A DNA stretch of 64,000 bases. Source: Himantopus leucocephalus. Taxonomy: Eukaryota > Chordata > Aves > Charadriiformes > Recurvirostridae. The translations under genes were made by a program, and so were the position numbers. Position 1 is the stretch's first letter. Every line of letters starts with the position of its first letter. The DNA lies in NCBI GenBank assembly GCA_003993805.1, contig RSEF01000001.1:148556572-148620571 (forward strand). The letters run 5' to 3'. A model generated the notes under the pieces. The model saw only the letters and a list, made by a program, of their open reading frames with translations. It had not been told where the DNA came from and did no database searches. Of the stretch, positions 38,158 through 49,181 are shown piece by piece.

Positions 38158-39617
38158 CACAACCCTCACATATTTGCTGGACTGGGTTGCTAGCGCTTCC
38201 CAGGGCTCTTCTCTATCCCTCACAAAGAATAAAACTGCGCTCTGTCCCCATACACACAGGGACAAAACCGCCGTCTCATTCCTCACCAGAGGGGAAGGGG
38301 TGGCCAAGCGACATTTCTTCCACTCAGCAGAAACCTTAAAATAAGTAATAAAATAAAAATTTAAAAGCACCCTACAAGTGGTAAAAAAAAGGAAAGTGGG
38401 AAAATTGGAATTGGCTTAAATAATTGCACTAAAACTACAAGCTGTTTTTCTGCCCCAGTGACACTAAAGCTCAATCTTCATTTTCCTAATGCACTTGACT
38501 ACCACTCTTCGTTTGCTTAAGTTCTCCATTTCCTGCCTTCATGATATTAAGGTACTTTAAAGCCCAGACCCAACTGGTACATAGGATCTTGTGTCTTTTG
38601 AAGCGATCTGCCCTCATCGCAAATACATTCCATTCAATAAAAAAAGTCTAGAGATGAAAATACCTTATAACTTCTTCAGTTTCTCTGTCCTCTAGCACAT
38701 TTCGTCTCCATGGATACACAAGGCTCTATTTTTCATTTATTGAGCGGAATATGAGCCTTTGAACAGATATACACAATGCTAATAGTCCTTACACGCAGAA
38801 ACGACCACAAATTCCTCAATGCAAATCTTTTTAATATAAAATAGTTCTTCTGTGAAAACCAATACTTCTTGCGGACCCCACAAGTCCTGGTCAGAACAGG
38901 TATTTCCTATTCCAGACAACACTTTTTGATGAGAGAACATGAGATGAGGAAGGTGAGCATCAACTGACTGAGAGATTGTTCAAGAAACACCCTGCTGCCA
39001 TAGCAGAAGCCTCCTAATTGCTAACCTGAGTTTATTTACGCCTAGTTTATGATTCATTTGCCATCATCGCTGTGCTTTAACGGAAAGAATTCTCTTTCTT
39101 TTCTGTTTATTCCCTTCACATAGCCATTGAGAATAATCACACCCTTCTCATCTTCCCTTTTGCTAGGTTAAGCAATGGTCTTCTCCACTCCTCAAGATGA
39201 TAGTACCTCTATTTCCTTAAGTGTTTTCTTACAATTCCTCCAGACATTAATTTATCTTTTTTGGACATGGGGCATTGGAATTGTACTCGTATTCCCAGTG
39301 AAACTGTACCAGTGCTCTTTGCAATGGTCTAAACACTTCCCTTTCTCTACCAAAAATCTAACACCAAAAATACCACACACTTTTCAGAAATGCAACACCT
39401 ATCAAAGAGAACCATCAAATTATTCTGGCACAATCTGGCTATGGTAAAATTATGCTTAACTTTTCTCTCATCTTCCATTCCTCATTACTGCTTTTCTTTA
39501 ACAATGACTTCTCGTTCTAAACCCTTTCACACAATTTATGTCCAAATAATCAATCAACAGGTCTGAGTCACATTTTTGCTTCTTCTCAGCAGCAAGGAAT
39601 ATATTTGTTATTCTCCA
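38158..39617. other. Non-coding DNA, nothing recognised
   Basis: AT-leaning sequence with no domain, RNA gene or young repeat visible. Confidence 0.6.
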
Positions 39618-39658
39618 GTCACAGAATGGTCAGGGTTGGAAGGGACCTCTGGAGATCA
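39618..39658 (-). mobile_element. CR1 3' terminus, cut by assembly gap
   Basis: tcacagaatggtcagggttgg followed by aagggacctctggagatca is the reverse-complemented 3' UTR end of a CR1 related in type to the 34.3-35.0 kb copy. It runs into the N run, and its body is not seen on the other side. Confidence 0.88.
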
Positions 39659-39668
39659 NNNNNNNNNN
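39659..39668. other. Assembly gap, 10 N
   Basis: Exactly ten Ns. The CR1 on the left does not continue on the right, where an LTR-like terminus begins, so the real missing sequence is probably much longer than ten bases. Confidence 0.97.
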
Positions 39669-39707
39669 CTGACCAAAATACGTCCTGTTTTACCTCAAAC
39701 CAGGACA
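39669..39707 (-). mobile_element. LTR-like terminus in minus orientation, cut by gap
   Basis: On the minus strand this reads TGTCCTGGTTTGAGGTAAAA, then acaggacg and attttggtcag up to the gap. It matches the right end of the remnant at 4740-4948 over about 38 bp. The TG end at 39706-39707 would be the outer boundary of an LTR whose remainder lies in the gap. ERVL-type origin is inferred. Confidence 0.45.
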
Positions 39708-40117
39708 GTCCCACAGCCCTCTGTCCTTCCTTCGCCATCAGGCTTGGTGATGCTCTGAGCGTTTGCTGGGGTTTTGGTTGGAGATCAGTAAGTTACTCCC
39801 TGGCATGCCATGGCAGGCGTAGCTGCTACCTCTGCCTTGCCCATCATGATTCTGACTTCCTCAGCTGGGTCTCCTGATGCTTCTGTGCATCAGGGTTGGA
39901 GCCAGGCTGCTGGCAGCGTGTCCCCTCATGGGCACACAGGGCCACCCTCTCCCCAGTCACACTGGTCTGGCAGCGAATCTCAACACCGCCCATCCCTCAG
40001 CTTGCTGTTGCCATCACTGGTCCACTTGGGTTGTGCTGCTTATGTTATATCTGGTAAACTTAGGACTTTCATGTTTTGCTCTGTGTCTGTGTGTGTGCAT
40101 TAGTACGCATATGAGTC
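39708..40117. other. Short unique interval between repeats
   Basis: Moderately GC-rich sequence with no recognised gene. It carries a short GT-rich run near 40085-40098. Confidence 0.55.
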
Positions 40118-40257
40118 ACCACCCCTGGAGGTATTTAAAAGACTGTAGATGTGGTGCTGAGGGACATGGTTAAGTGGTGGACTTGGCATTGTTAGGTTAA
40201 CGGTTGGACTCAATGATCTTAAAGGTCTCTTCCAACCTAAGTGATTCTATGATTCTA
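40118..40257 (+). mobile_element. CR1 3' end, subfamily with ggtctcttccaac terminus
   Basis: cacccctggaggtatttaaaa, then gtggtgctgagggacatgg, gttggactcaatgatctt, aaaggtctcttccaac and gattctatgattctat. This is a complete CR1 3' UTR tail of a different subfamily from the 9.3/13.1 kb pair. It is followed by a GCATGCATGT-type simple repeat. Confidence 0.94.
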
Positions 40258-41446
40258 TATGCATGCATGTGCATGTGTATTTAAGCTAGCTGCTATATTT
40301 TGTCAACTCTTAAAATACTTAACTTTGTAGTGTATGTGTGCTCTTAGAAATAGGGGACTGAGCATCACTGTTTTAAACTGGACAGTATACAAATTTTCTG
40401 ATTCTAAGTTAGTTACTGAAATTCTCACTGGAATGAAACCAGCTGTCTCAGTCTTGGGCCGTACATACCATGAACTTCAGATAGGCAGGTGTGCATGAGA
40501 GCAGTCCCATTACTTTTGAAGGGAAAAATTAGGATCACAAACGAACACTTGCTTACCTGTTTGCAGGATCAGAGCTGTGAAGCACCTGCTGCACTAAAAA
40601 TAAAGGACAGCCAAAACCTTAACAGAGAATTTCCTGAGACTTCTTACTGCTTAAACTGTCATTTTTACCCTGAGAATTAAAAACTAAAATTATGCAAAGC
40701 TTCTCACTTGAAGCTTTAATCAGCAGAGCCCTTCAGGAAGGTCAGTATGATGTGGTGCATCTCTTCAGATTCATGGCTCAGAGCTGCATGTGCTGCTGCC
40801 CGAGGTGGCAGAGATACTGGTGTAGCTGGGTGTAAATGCCAGTGGGCATCAAGCAGCAAAATATGTCCTCCTAAGAAAACTTGATCTTAACCACTCTACA
40901 ACTCTTTCTTAATTTCATCCCCATTATCCTTTGCACTCTCCAGAGCTGGTAGTCTATTTAAAAGGGGTCTGCCAGAAGTAGCTTTCCATCCATTGAAGAG
41001 GGCAGAGGTGCAAACTCACAGGGAAGAGCTGCCTGGTTGCTTGGAGTCAGCATGAGCGTGGCTGCCAGCACGTCTCAGACCATCGGGTGCCCCGCCGAGC
41101 AGAGCAGGAGTTGAAAGGCCTGGAGACCTCAGGCAGTCGTGCTGTTAGTGGGCTGTTAATATCAGTCTTACAGATTATAATATTTATGACTTTTGTGCAG
41201 TACATTGGGATATAAATACTGCAGTCGTAAATAAAACTAATCCTTCCAAGTCTTAGATATGCACCTGAAGGGCCTCTCTAGACTTAGCAGCTCCCTTCTT
41301 CATATTTTGATGGAGTTTTGATTTTTCCTCATGAGTTCAAGAGAGTTATATTATTCTGTAGCTGGCAGAAGAAAAGCCAGGGCAGAGTGCTGCAGGGGAC
41401 ACTTCACAGCGCCACACAGATTGCTAAAAGAAGTTGAAATACATCC

Positions 41447-41498
41447 CATGGAAAGTGGAGTCCATGGAAAGTCCATGGAAATCCTAGTCCATGGAAAG
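41447..41498. repeat. Imperfect tandem array of CCATGGAAA
   Basis: Four copies of CCATGGAAA, three of them followed by GT, lie in about 50 bp separated by short variable spacers. Each unit contains the palindrome CCATGG. Confidence 0.85.
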
Positions 41499-42892
41499 TG
41501 GGTGAATTTTGCCTTGAGCAAAAAACCCAAGTCTCCTGTAGAGGCAGGATTGAGGCGCTTCAGGTGGACTTCCAACGTGCAGTCTGACCTCCTTGCAATA
41601 AACCCACGGGGACGCTGTGTCAGGGAGGTGGTCACTCCGGGAGGCTTTCAGAACTTGCTGCAGCAACATAACGAGGAAACATCTTTCACTCGAGCAGCAG
41701 CAGCATAGAGGATTTTAGGGAGGTTACCTCACCTTGATCAATATCTGAAGTACTTCTGTATATTGTGAGATATATGTATCTAATGCATATTATACTGTTA
41801 GAGAGTTATTAAATAATACATTTGCCAAATATTCAATGCATTGAGAAAAGGGTCAGAATCCACCTTGTATGCTGTAATAATGGTTATTAAAAGTGAAAAA
41901 ATATGTTCTTGCTGGCACTGTTGTAAATGCAGGCTAGCTATAACAATTTGTTACAATTACACCAAAGTTAGATGGCTTGTTTATGTATTATTTTGCATTC
42001 CTGCACCAGTTCTTACTAAAATCATACCCCACCTTCTTATGCCCTATGCACTTTCCTTCATTTGTGGCTACCGCAGTATCTCCTATGCAGGAGAATAAAA
42101 AAATCATCTTTCTTTGCAATATTTTATACATTAAATAGCAGAAGTTACTGGAAAGGCTCAGAACTTGTCGATCAATGGCATTAACCTTTGGCCTTTTTCC
42201 TCCCCTCAAGCTCTTGGTACCCAAGGCGAGTCACTGGTTTTTACTTCATTACATCTGTGGCTTTTTTCTTATCTCCCATTTTTGAATCTCATCAACACTA
42301 ATGGTGAACAGGAGGATAAACTGGATGTGTTACCTTATTAGTGCTTATAAATTTTAAATTGACTATTACGACTTTCTGAAGCCGACAATAAAATATTTCT
42401 CAGGTGCATTGCATTTTTATAACGGGAAGGAAGAAGGATGAGCTTGAGTTTAGCTGTCACGCATTGCTGAATGCTTTGTTTCAGCTGCTTGCAAGTGGGG
42501 TGGCCCTTTTGTTTAATTCTATAGTAGCTGTAAAATGCTGTCAATGGTGGGTTTGGGTTTTTTCTTTCCTCTAAACCAGAGGGAGCCTGTTTTAGAAGCA
42601 CATAACATACGCCTTTGTGATTCCATTTTCATTAGGATGCTGAACAGTCCTAGATTTACATCTCTCTTTTCAGATTGCAATTATCTCTTTTCTAATGACT
42701 CTTTTTGTAATAAAGAAAAATAATGAAAATCTTCCAGTACTGTTAAAATGTTTCTAATCTTCTTTAATTTGTGGGAAGATAGCAGCAGAAATCAGTGAAG
42801 GGGGAGAGGAAAAAAAAATGGAGCATCCGGATAGCTTTCCTGGCTAAAGAAATGCATAAAAAGTTAGAAATTTTCACTACCCAGATACAGAA

Positions 42893-42958
42893 AGGACCAG
42901 AGGACGTTCGTTCATGGTAATGGGAGTGTAGTAAGTAGTCATAGTCCTTTCTGGTCCT
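42893..42958. repeat. Imperfect inverted repeat (13-bp stem, ~38-nt loop)
   Basis: aggaccagaggac at 42893-42905 pairs with gtcc-tt-tctggtcct at 42944-42958, leaving a 2-nt bulge. The loop is long for a microRNA precursor, so no RNA gene is called. Confidence 0.7.
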
Positions 42959-43160
42959 CTAAAAGTGGCTGAAGTCAAGAAGGCTTGCTTGGAAGTGATA
43001 GAGATTTAGGATCTGCAATATGAGAAGTGTGCTTTTTCGTTAGAGGGTTCACACTGCGAACAGTGCGCTGATCTGTGTCTTACAGAATGGGGACTGTCTT
43101 TTCACTTGGTATTTGTTTAATGCTGCTCAGGTTTTATTTTATTTATTTTATTAACTTATT

Positions 43161-43171
43161 GGGGGGGGGGG
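43161..43171. repeat. Poly-G run of 11
   Basis: Eleven consecutive G residues after a TTTA/TTTTA-rich tract; a simple homopolymer. Confidence 0.95.
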
Positions 43172-46100
43172 AAGAGATTTGTTATCTTTGACATCAGAGC
43201 TTTTACCCTTCAGTGCTGCCATCCTGCAGAGGTCAGTCTCCACTGAGGACAGGTTGACTTTAGTTCCTCCCTTAGTTCTTAGGCTCTTTTAGGACTCCTG
43301 AATATTTAAGTATAGGCCTTTTCAATCAGCTTGAAGGCAAATAATCACTTCCTTTATAGGACAAATTTCAAGGAGAGGAGAGCTAGAAAGCGAAGGTTAG
43401 TTACAACTGCTCAGTGATATTCACAGCAACCCCTTTTGCTATGCAGATGGAGAACTGGGTGGAGAACAGGGAAGTATTTCATGCAAATGTTTGCAGAAAA
43501 AAACCCATGTCACATTTTGAAGCGGAATTAATTCTGTGATTTAAACCTTTTTAACCAATTCCAGAGAGGATACACTGAAAACTGCTGTCACCAACAGCCT
43601 GGTTTTATGCCTTGCATCCTCAGGGTTTCACCCAGCAGCTGTGTGCAGCTCTCTTTCCAATAACAGCCTCATTTTTTTGTTCCCAGTGGAGTTTAATATC
43701 ACTCTGTCTCCAGAAGTGAATGGTAATTTTTTTTTAAGAGCTGGTTAATCTTATATATGACTGTAAAGCTACCTCACCAATAAAAAAGGTACCAATATCT
43801 GGTGTTTGATTGTACTGCTTAAGCAGGGCAGAGCCAAAGGCGACTTTGCATGCCCACGTCAGCAGCGACGTATACATCGATGCTGGATTCAGCCTCTCCT
43901 TACTCTTGCCTGCACTGTCATAAGGAAGGTGAAAAGAAGGGCAGCAGAGAGAGGGTTGCTTAGAAGGGCTCAAAGTGTGTAATGTGCTTGTGATTTCTCT
44001 AGCAGTGGCCTGCCGGAAGGGTCTGCCGGGGTGTGTGGCACAGATGACGGAGCTGGTTTGGGTCAGTATTCATTAATGTACTATTTCCTTTGCCAGTCTT
44101 AGCAGGGAGAGCTCCTCGTGCAATGGCTTCAAGTGCTTCCCCAAGGACAGCTTAAGGGAAGAGAGTGGGGAAAAGTTTATCAGCCTTCCAAAAGTCAGTA
44201 TCATAGGTGCAAAATATTTATTTTAACTCTCGCATTTTATGTTTTGGGTTCAACTCCATTTCACAGATTACTCATTAATTTTAATTTCATTAAATGACAT
44301 GCTCTTAAATCATCTCCCCTGTCTATGGTCCCTTCCCTTTTCAAATCTTTAGTGTTAGAAATTCCTAAAATACCATCAAAGTATTATTTTTGATGTCTTT
44401 TATGTTGTCAGGGTTTTATTCAATGACAATAATAAGCAGTCATTTTATTAAATTGAATTGATCATTCCCTGTGTAAATTAGTAAGAATGACCATGCTAAA
44501 TTTGTTATGTAAAATCCACAGTTTGAAATTAGGAACTAGCAAGAACATGATGCAAAAACGCTGATTCTCCCAAGGAGATGCTGATGTTACATTTTATTAG
44601 TTTACTTCCTTTTTTTTCCCCGTCATGTGATGAACCTTGTTTGTCCTGAGCTTCAAATCCTTTCTAGCGTCCAACAGAAACTTAAAGACGTTGATTTGTT
44701 TGGCTTCTCAGGCCCTTTTTAGGAAAACAAAATATTTGGATCTGGACAACAGATAAGCACTAACACTGTGTTTTTAAAACACTGCGTGTTCAGAGTTGGG
44801 TAATAAGGTCATTCTAAGACCTTTGGTAGGATGAGGGTGATAAGAGAGATTTTTTAAATGGCATTGTGCTAATACTTTTCTGGAGCTACTTGTAATTGCA
44901 AGGACAATCGTGTATTGTGCTTGTCTTAAATTCCAAATAGTTCTTATTGCTGTCCAGAGAGGTGGTGATGCATCGCAGTTTTCTGGATTTTATCAGGATA
45001 GGTACTGTCATTTTCACAGCTGAACTGAGCTGCCTTGTAATGAGTTGTAGCAGTGTAAGGAGGAAGGCAGGCTGCAGAGCTTGTCTCATTGCCAGGGGGT
45101 TTTGTTTTCTTTTCATTGTGATTAAATGCCTGTAAAAATAAGCCAGTGATTGAATCCAGTCTTTAATTTGAAAGGGGCGAAATGGAACTGAGAGAAGGAA
45201 ATGTCACGCCTGAATCCCTTAATCATTAAAAATCAAAGCTTTTGGTGGTGTCCCTTGCTGAACCTTTTCTCCTGACTGGAGGCCTGTGTCTTTAAGATAA
45301 GACTGTAGGGAGATGTTTCGGAGTAACCCGCTTGGAAAGTTGAAGCAAAATCTTTTGTTTCCGTGGAAGAGGGCAAAGTGCTCTGCCACATGGGAGAGGA
45401 CAGCCCATACTCAGGCTCTTTGTGGGAATAAAGTGCTAATTTTAGCACTGTCCAGCCAAACCAGTACTGCTGTAATGTCAGGGGCTGGAGGCAGCCACCG
45501 TGGTGGTGTGTCTGCTGGTCTGGTCCCAGCAGCATGTATTGGTTTCATTGTGGGAACAGCCATACAAATCTATCCCTCCGAAAACAGCTCATCCCCAGGG
45601 CTCACTCTGCAGCATGGTCTATTGCTACCCTTCACGTCCCAAGCCCTTCTTTTTTCCCTATTCCTTGTCATAGGCGAGTAGAAATACTTCTAGTCTAACT
45701 CTAGATATTTGCAATGTAGATGTCTACATGAGAGTTATCCACCCTGATGTCTCTTTCCAGTCAGTCCAATAGTGAGAAGCAGCACTTGATATGCCTGTTG
45801 AAGGGTGAGATGAGTAGTACTCTGGAAATGCCGCCTTTGCCTATAAAAAGCATCTAGATGACCAGCCCAGATTTGCTAGGTTGAATCCTACCCATGTGTC
45901 AGTCTCCTGGCCAGGACTTCTTAAAAATGGCGGTGAATCCAAATGAATGGTTTGGTTTTGGCTTTTTCATCTGGATGCATATTCCAGTAATACTTTATGG
46001 AAATAACACCTATTTCACACATTTGGTTGTTCCCAGTACTACAGTTTTGGACGTGGATGGAAGTGAAGAAGGCCCAATGCATGAAATCTGCCTGGAAGAC

Positions 46101-48936
46101 CTCATGCTTTCTGTCATCCCTCAGGAAGGGCTTCTGGGTGACCTGTAAACTGGTCTGAGGAAATGTTTCCGTTTCAGGAACTGTCTTTAGGTGCCTTATA
46201 GTCTAGGAAATGATCATGCTTTCTCTTCAAGCAAGCAATTATTATGGCTCTTTTTTATTCTTTAATTCAGAAATTCCTTGTGCCTTTTTGTTGTCATAAC
46301 TGAGTGTGCAGTTCTTCTTAAATGAGAAGATCTGTGTAGATGCTAGCCGTGACATTTGCTGGAATATTAAAGACCTAATTACAGATCTGTGCGGTCTTTT
46401 TTGTTTTGGCTGTCACTTGCTCAACAGCCCACATCCTGTTGTCACCTGCCACAGTGTCTACACTTCTGGCCACAGCATGGGTTGTGCTGCCAGTGCATTC
46501 TTCCCATGAAGGAATTTATTTTGTAGTCCCAGATTTTTATAAAGGGAAATGAGATATGGTGCTATTGTCCTGTATCCTCTGGTTTTCTCTGGAGCTATGT
46601 CCCAGGAAGCTTCAGGACACCTGGCAGGAAAGGAGTTAATGCACTGGAAAGGGATCACTACAGACAGGGTGGGTTTGTTTTTTCCCCCCCTTTAATCTTC
46701 GATGTTGCCTAAGCCTCTCTCCTCCATTTAGAAACTTTAAGCTAGTCCCCTGGCTTTGGAATAATAAACCAAACTCTTCCTGGAGAGTGGCAAAAATAAA
46801 TAAACTGTGTCCCTTGCTTTTGGAATATGTACAGAACAGTCACTTTTCTTCAAAAAAATATCAACAAAGCCAGTCCATAGTCTGGCCAGGATTAATACTA
46901 ATAATCCACTTCACCTCTGGCAGGGTCAGGTTGCGCCCTGGCCCTTGGATTTCAGCCTGGTGCTTTCAATCTTCTCCATGCCGCTCCAGAGAGATACTGG
47001 TCTTTCCTCAGACGACTCTTCTGTTACAACCTTGCTTTCCTGGATTTTTAGGAGTCCCACTCTGAGGGCCATTCTTCCAGGCTGGGCCCCATAGGAAGCT
47101 GGTGCTAAGGCAAGGTGACAACATCTCTTGCTCCTTCAAGAGAAAGATTAGCCCGAGTCAATCCTGGTGTTTGGCAGTGGTGTTTCAGCTCCGCTAGAAA
47201 CAATGTTAAGTGAGCACAAAACGACAGACAGATAACACCATAACTTTGAGGACTCTCTGGGGGGCTTTGTCTGCTCCAGATTTTCTTATAAAGAATAGAA
47301 AACGGGCTATCAGGTCTTATCCTTCTATTTTTAGGAAGCAAAAAGTTGACCGGCCTAAGAACAGCTCTTTCGTCATGTTATATTTTAGTTCAGTCTCTTA
47401 CGAGAAGAACTTGCATGTCATTAAACAGATATTGCTGTTAATGATGGCAGGATGCTGGCAAGAAAATTACCAAACATTAATTCATGGGCTAAATGTGATT
47501 AAGTCTTCTTGATCCATTGAGGAAGTCTCGTTTAGATTGCTGGTAAGTACTTTTACTCATTAGGATGAAGTAGATCTTTTGTGCGTATGTGTGGGTGTTT
47601 TTGTTAAATTCAGATGCTGAAAGGATACGAGAGGGACACACTTGGAAATTTTCCAGGCTTAGACTCATCCTCTTCGCAGAGATTATTCATGAGACTTGAA
47701 AGCACACATTTATCGTATAATCACAGTGGAAAATAATTCAAGACCTCTTGCTATCACCCCTTTTCTTTATCATGTTATCTCCAGAACTTACTCTGAAGAA
47801 GCTCTGCTTCTAATTTTAACTTCGAGTTCTGATGACAAACAAGTTAGTGTTAAAACTGTACTCTTTGTAGCAGCTTTCTGGTTATTTGTCATGTTTGCAG
47901 GTGAGCTATCGTGACAGCTCCTGAGTTTCTGAAACCAATGAAAACATTTTCTCGTACAGTATTTATCACATTTTAAAATCATGCAGCTTTCTACAAAATG
48001 GGCTTCCATCAAGAAGAGAGAGAGGAAGCTTGAATGTAAACACCGATTTGCTCATAGAAAATATAGAAGCATTTGAGGTTATTTAGGAGAATAACTGTCC
48101 ACAAAATGATCCCATACTAGAAGGACCCATCTGTTAAGTTCAAGCTTGGTTCCATGCTGGAAACATTGCGTAAGAAACATGCACTTTTTTAACAGATTAT
48201 CTATCATAGTTTCCATAGTGCGTATGATTCCAGTGGGAATTGTAAGCCAAACATCAAAGGATAAATTGCCCAAGAGTTTATTGCCCCAATAAATCATTCT
48301 TGAATATGAGATGCGTACCAAAGCACCTTTAGCTGTTGCGGTGATACTAGTTTCTCCCTGGTGTGAGGGTTGCGGTGTTTTACTTTGGGGACGGACTGTG
48401 CCTGTACGGCTCGGCTTGCAAGTGGCCTGTTGCGTTGGGAAGAAACCGCTGTTCAGGTAGCTGACGTGACAGCTCTTACCCTGTTCTTGCAAGAATCAAA
48501 TACCGTGTTTTGAGGGAACGTGGTGCATCTTCAGGCATCTCGTCTTCCCTTTAGCCTCACCACAAGCTGGTTTCCTTGTGTTATTTTCAGAATGCCTATG
48601 GGGCTTGCACATGAATAGGAAGTGTTGAAAGGAGTGCGCTCTTCAGCAAGCTCTGTGGACAAGGTAACTCGTGGTAAAGCCGCATCCTTGGCATTTATTG
48701 CATTCCTTCCACTCAGGCAGGGGGTGGCCACAATGGCCAGTTGTGCTTGATGGACGGCATCTTGTCTGCAGTCTAAGCTGGAACCTTGTGGTCTTTTTTT
48801 ACATACTGAAGAGACCAGGCTTTTGTCAGATGAGGGAACTGCCGTTTCCTCTCAGGTCAATAAAAGACATTGTAAGTAATTTTATCCGTGCGCAAATGTA
48901 GCTGTAGGAGACTTACTGCCCTGAGAAGAAGGTGTA

Positions 48937-49181
48937 GCACCGTATCCACTACTCAGTGGAGGCAGGCGGGAACATAAAATACCTGTAATCCACAAGCCTG
49001 TATTTTTTCAGACTTCAGTTTCTGGTGCTGATCAGTGAAACATTTTACTTGTTCTGTCTGTTTTTTTGANGCACCGTATCCACTACTCAGTGGAGGCAGG
49101 CGGGAACATAAAATGTTTTTTCAGACTTCAGTTTCTGGTGCTGATCAGTGAAACGTTTTACTTGTTCTGTCTGTTTTTTTG
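48937..49181. repeat. Tandem duplicate around single N at 49070, with 21-bp indel (likely assembly artefact)
   Basis: 48937-49068 (132 bp) recur at 49071-49181 (111 bp). The second copy lacks 21 bp between aaaat and the T-run, and has an a/g change in the aacattttac block. The lone N lies between the copies. The indel suggests two real haplotypes rather than random contig-end error. Confidence 0.9.

Larger units (their letters stand above)
40258..48936. other. Long non-coding stretch, no gene recognised
   Basis: Features seen are CCATGGAAA tandem repeats (41447-41498), a 13-bp-stem inverted repeat (42893-42958), a G11 run (43161-43171) after T-rich sequence, and an AT-rich block with many TAAT cores at 44240-44530 that could be a conserved non-coding element. 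CTG|GTAAGTAC near 47537-47547 is a good splice-donor consensus, but no exon can be built around it. No protein domain is recognised. Confidence 0.58.

Noticed and set aside
47505..47550. Splice-donor consensus CTG|GTAAGTAC
   Set aside because: Isolated donor-like words are frequent; no open exon or acceptor supports it.
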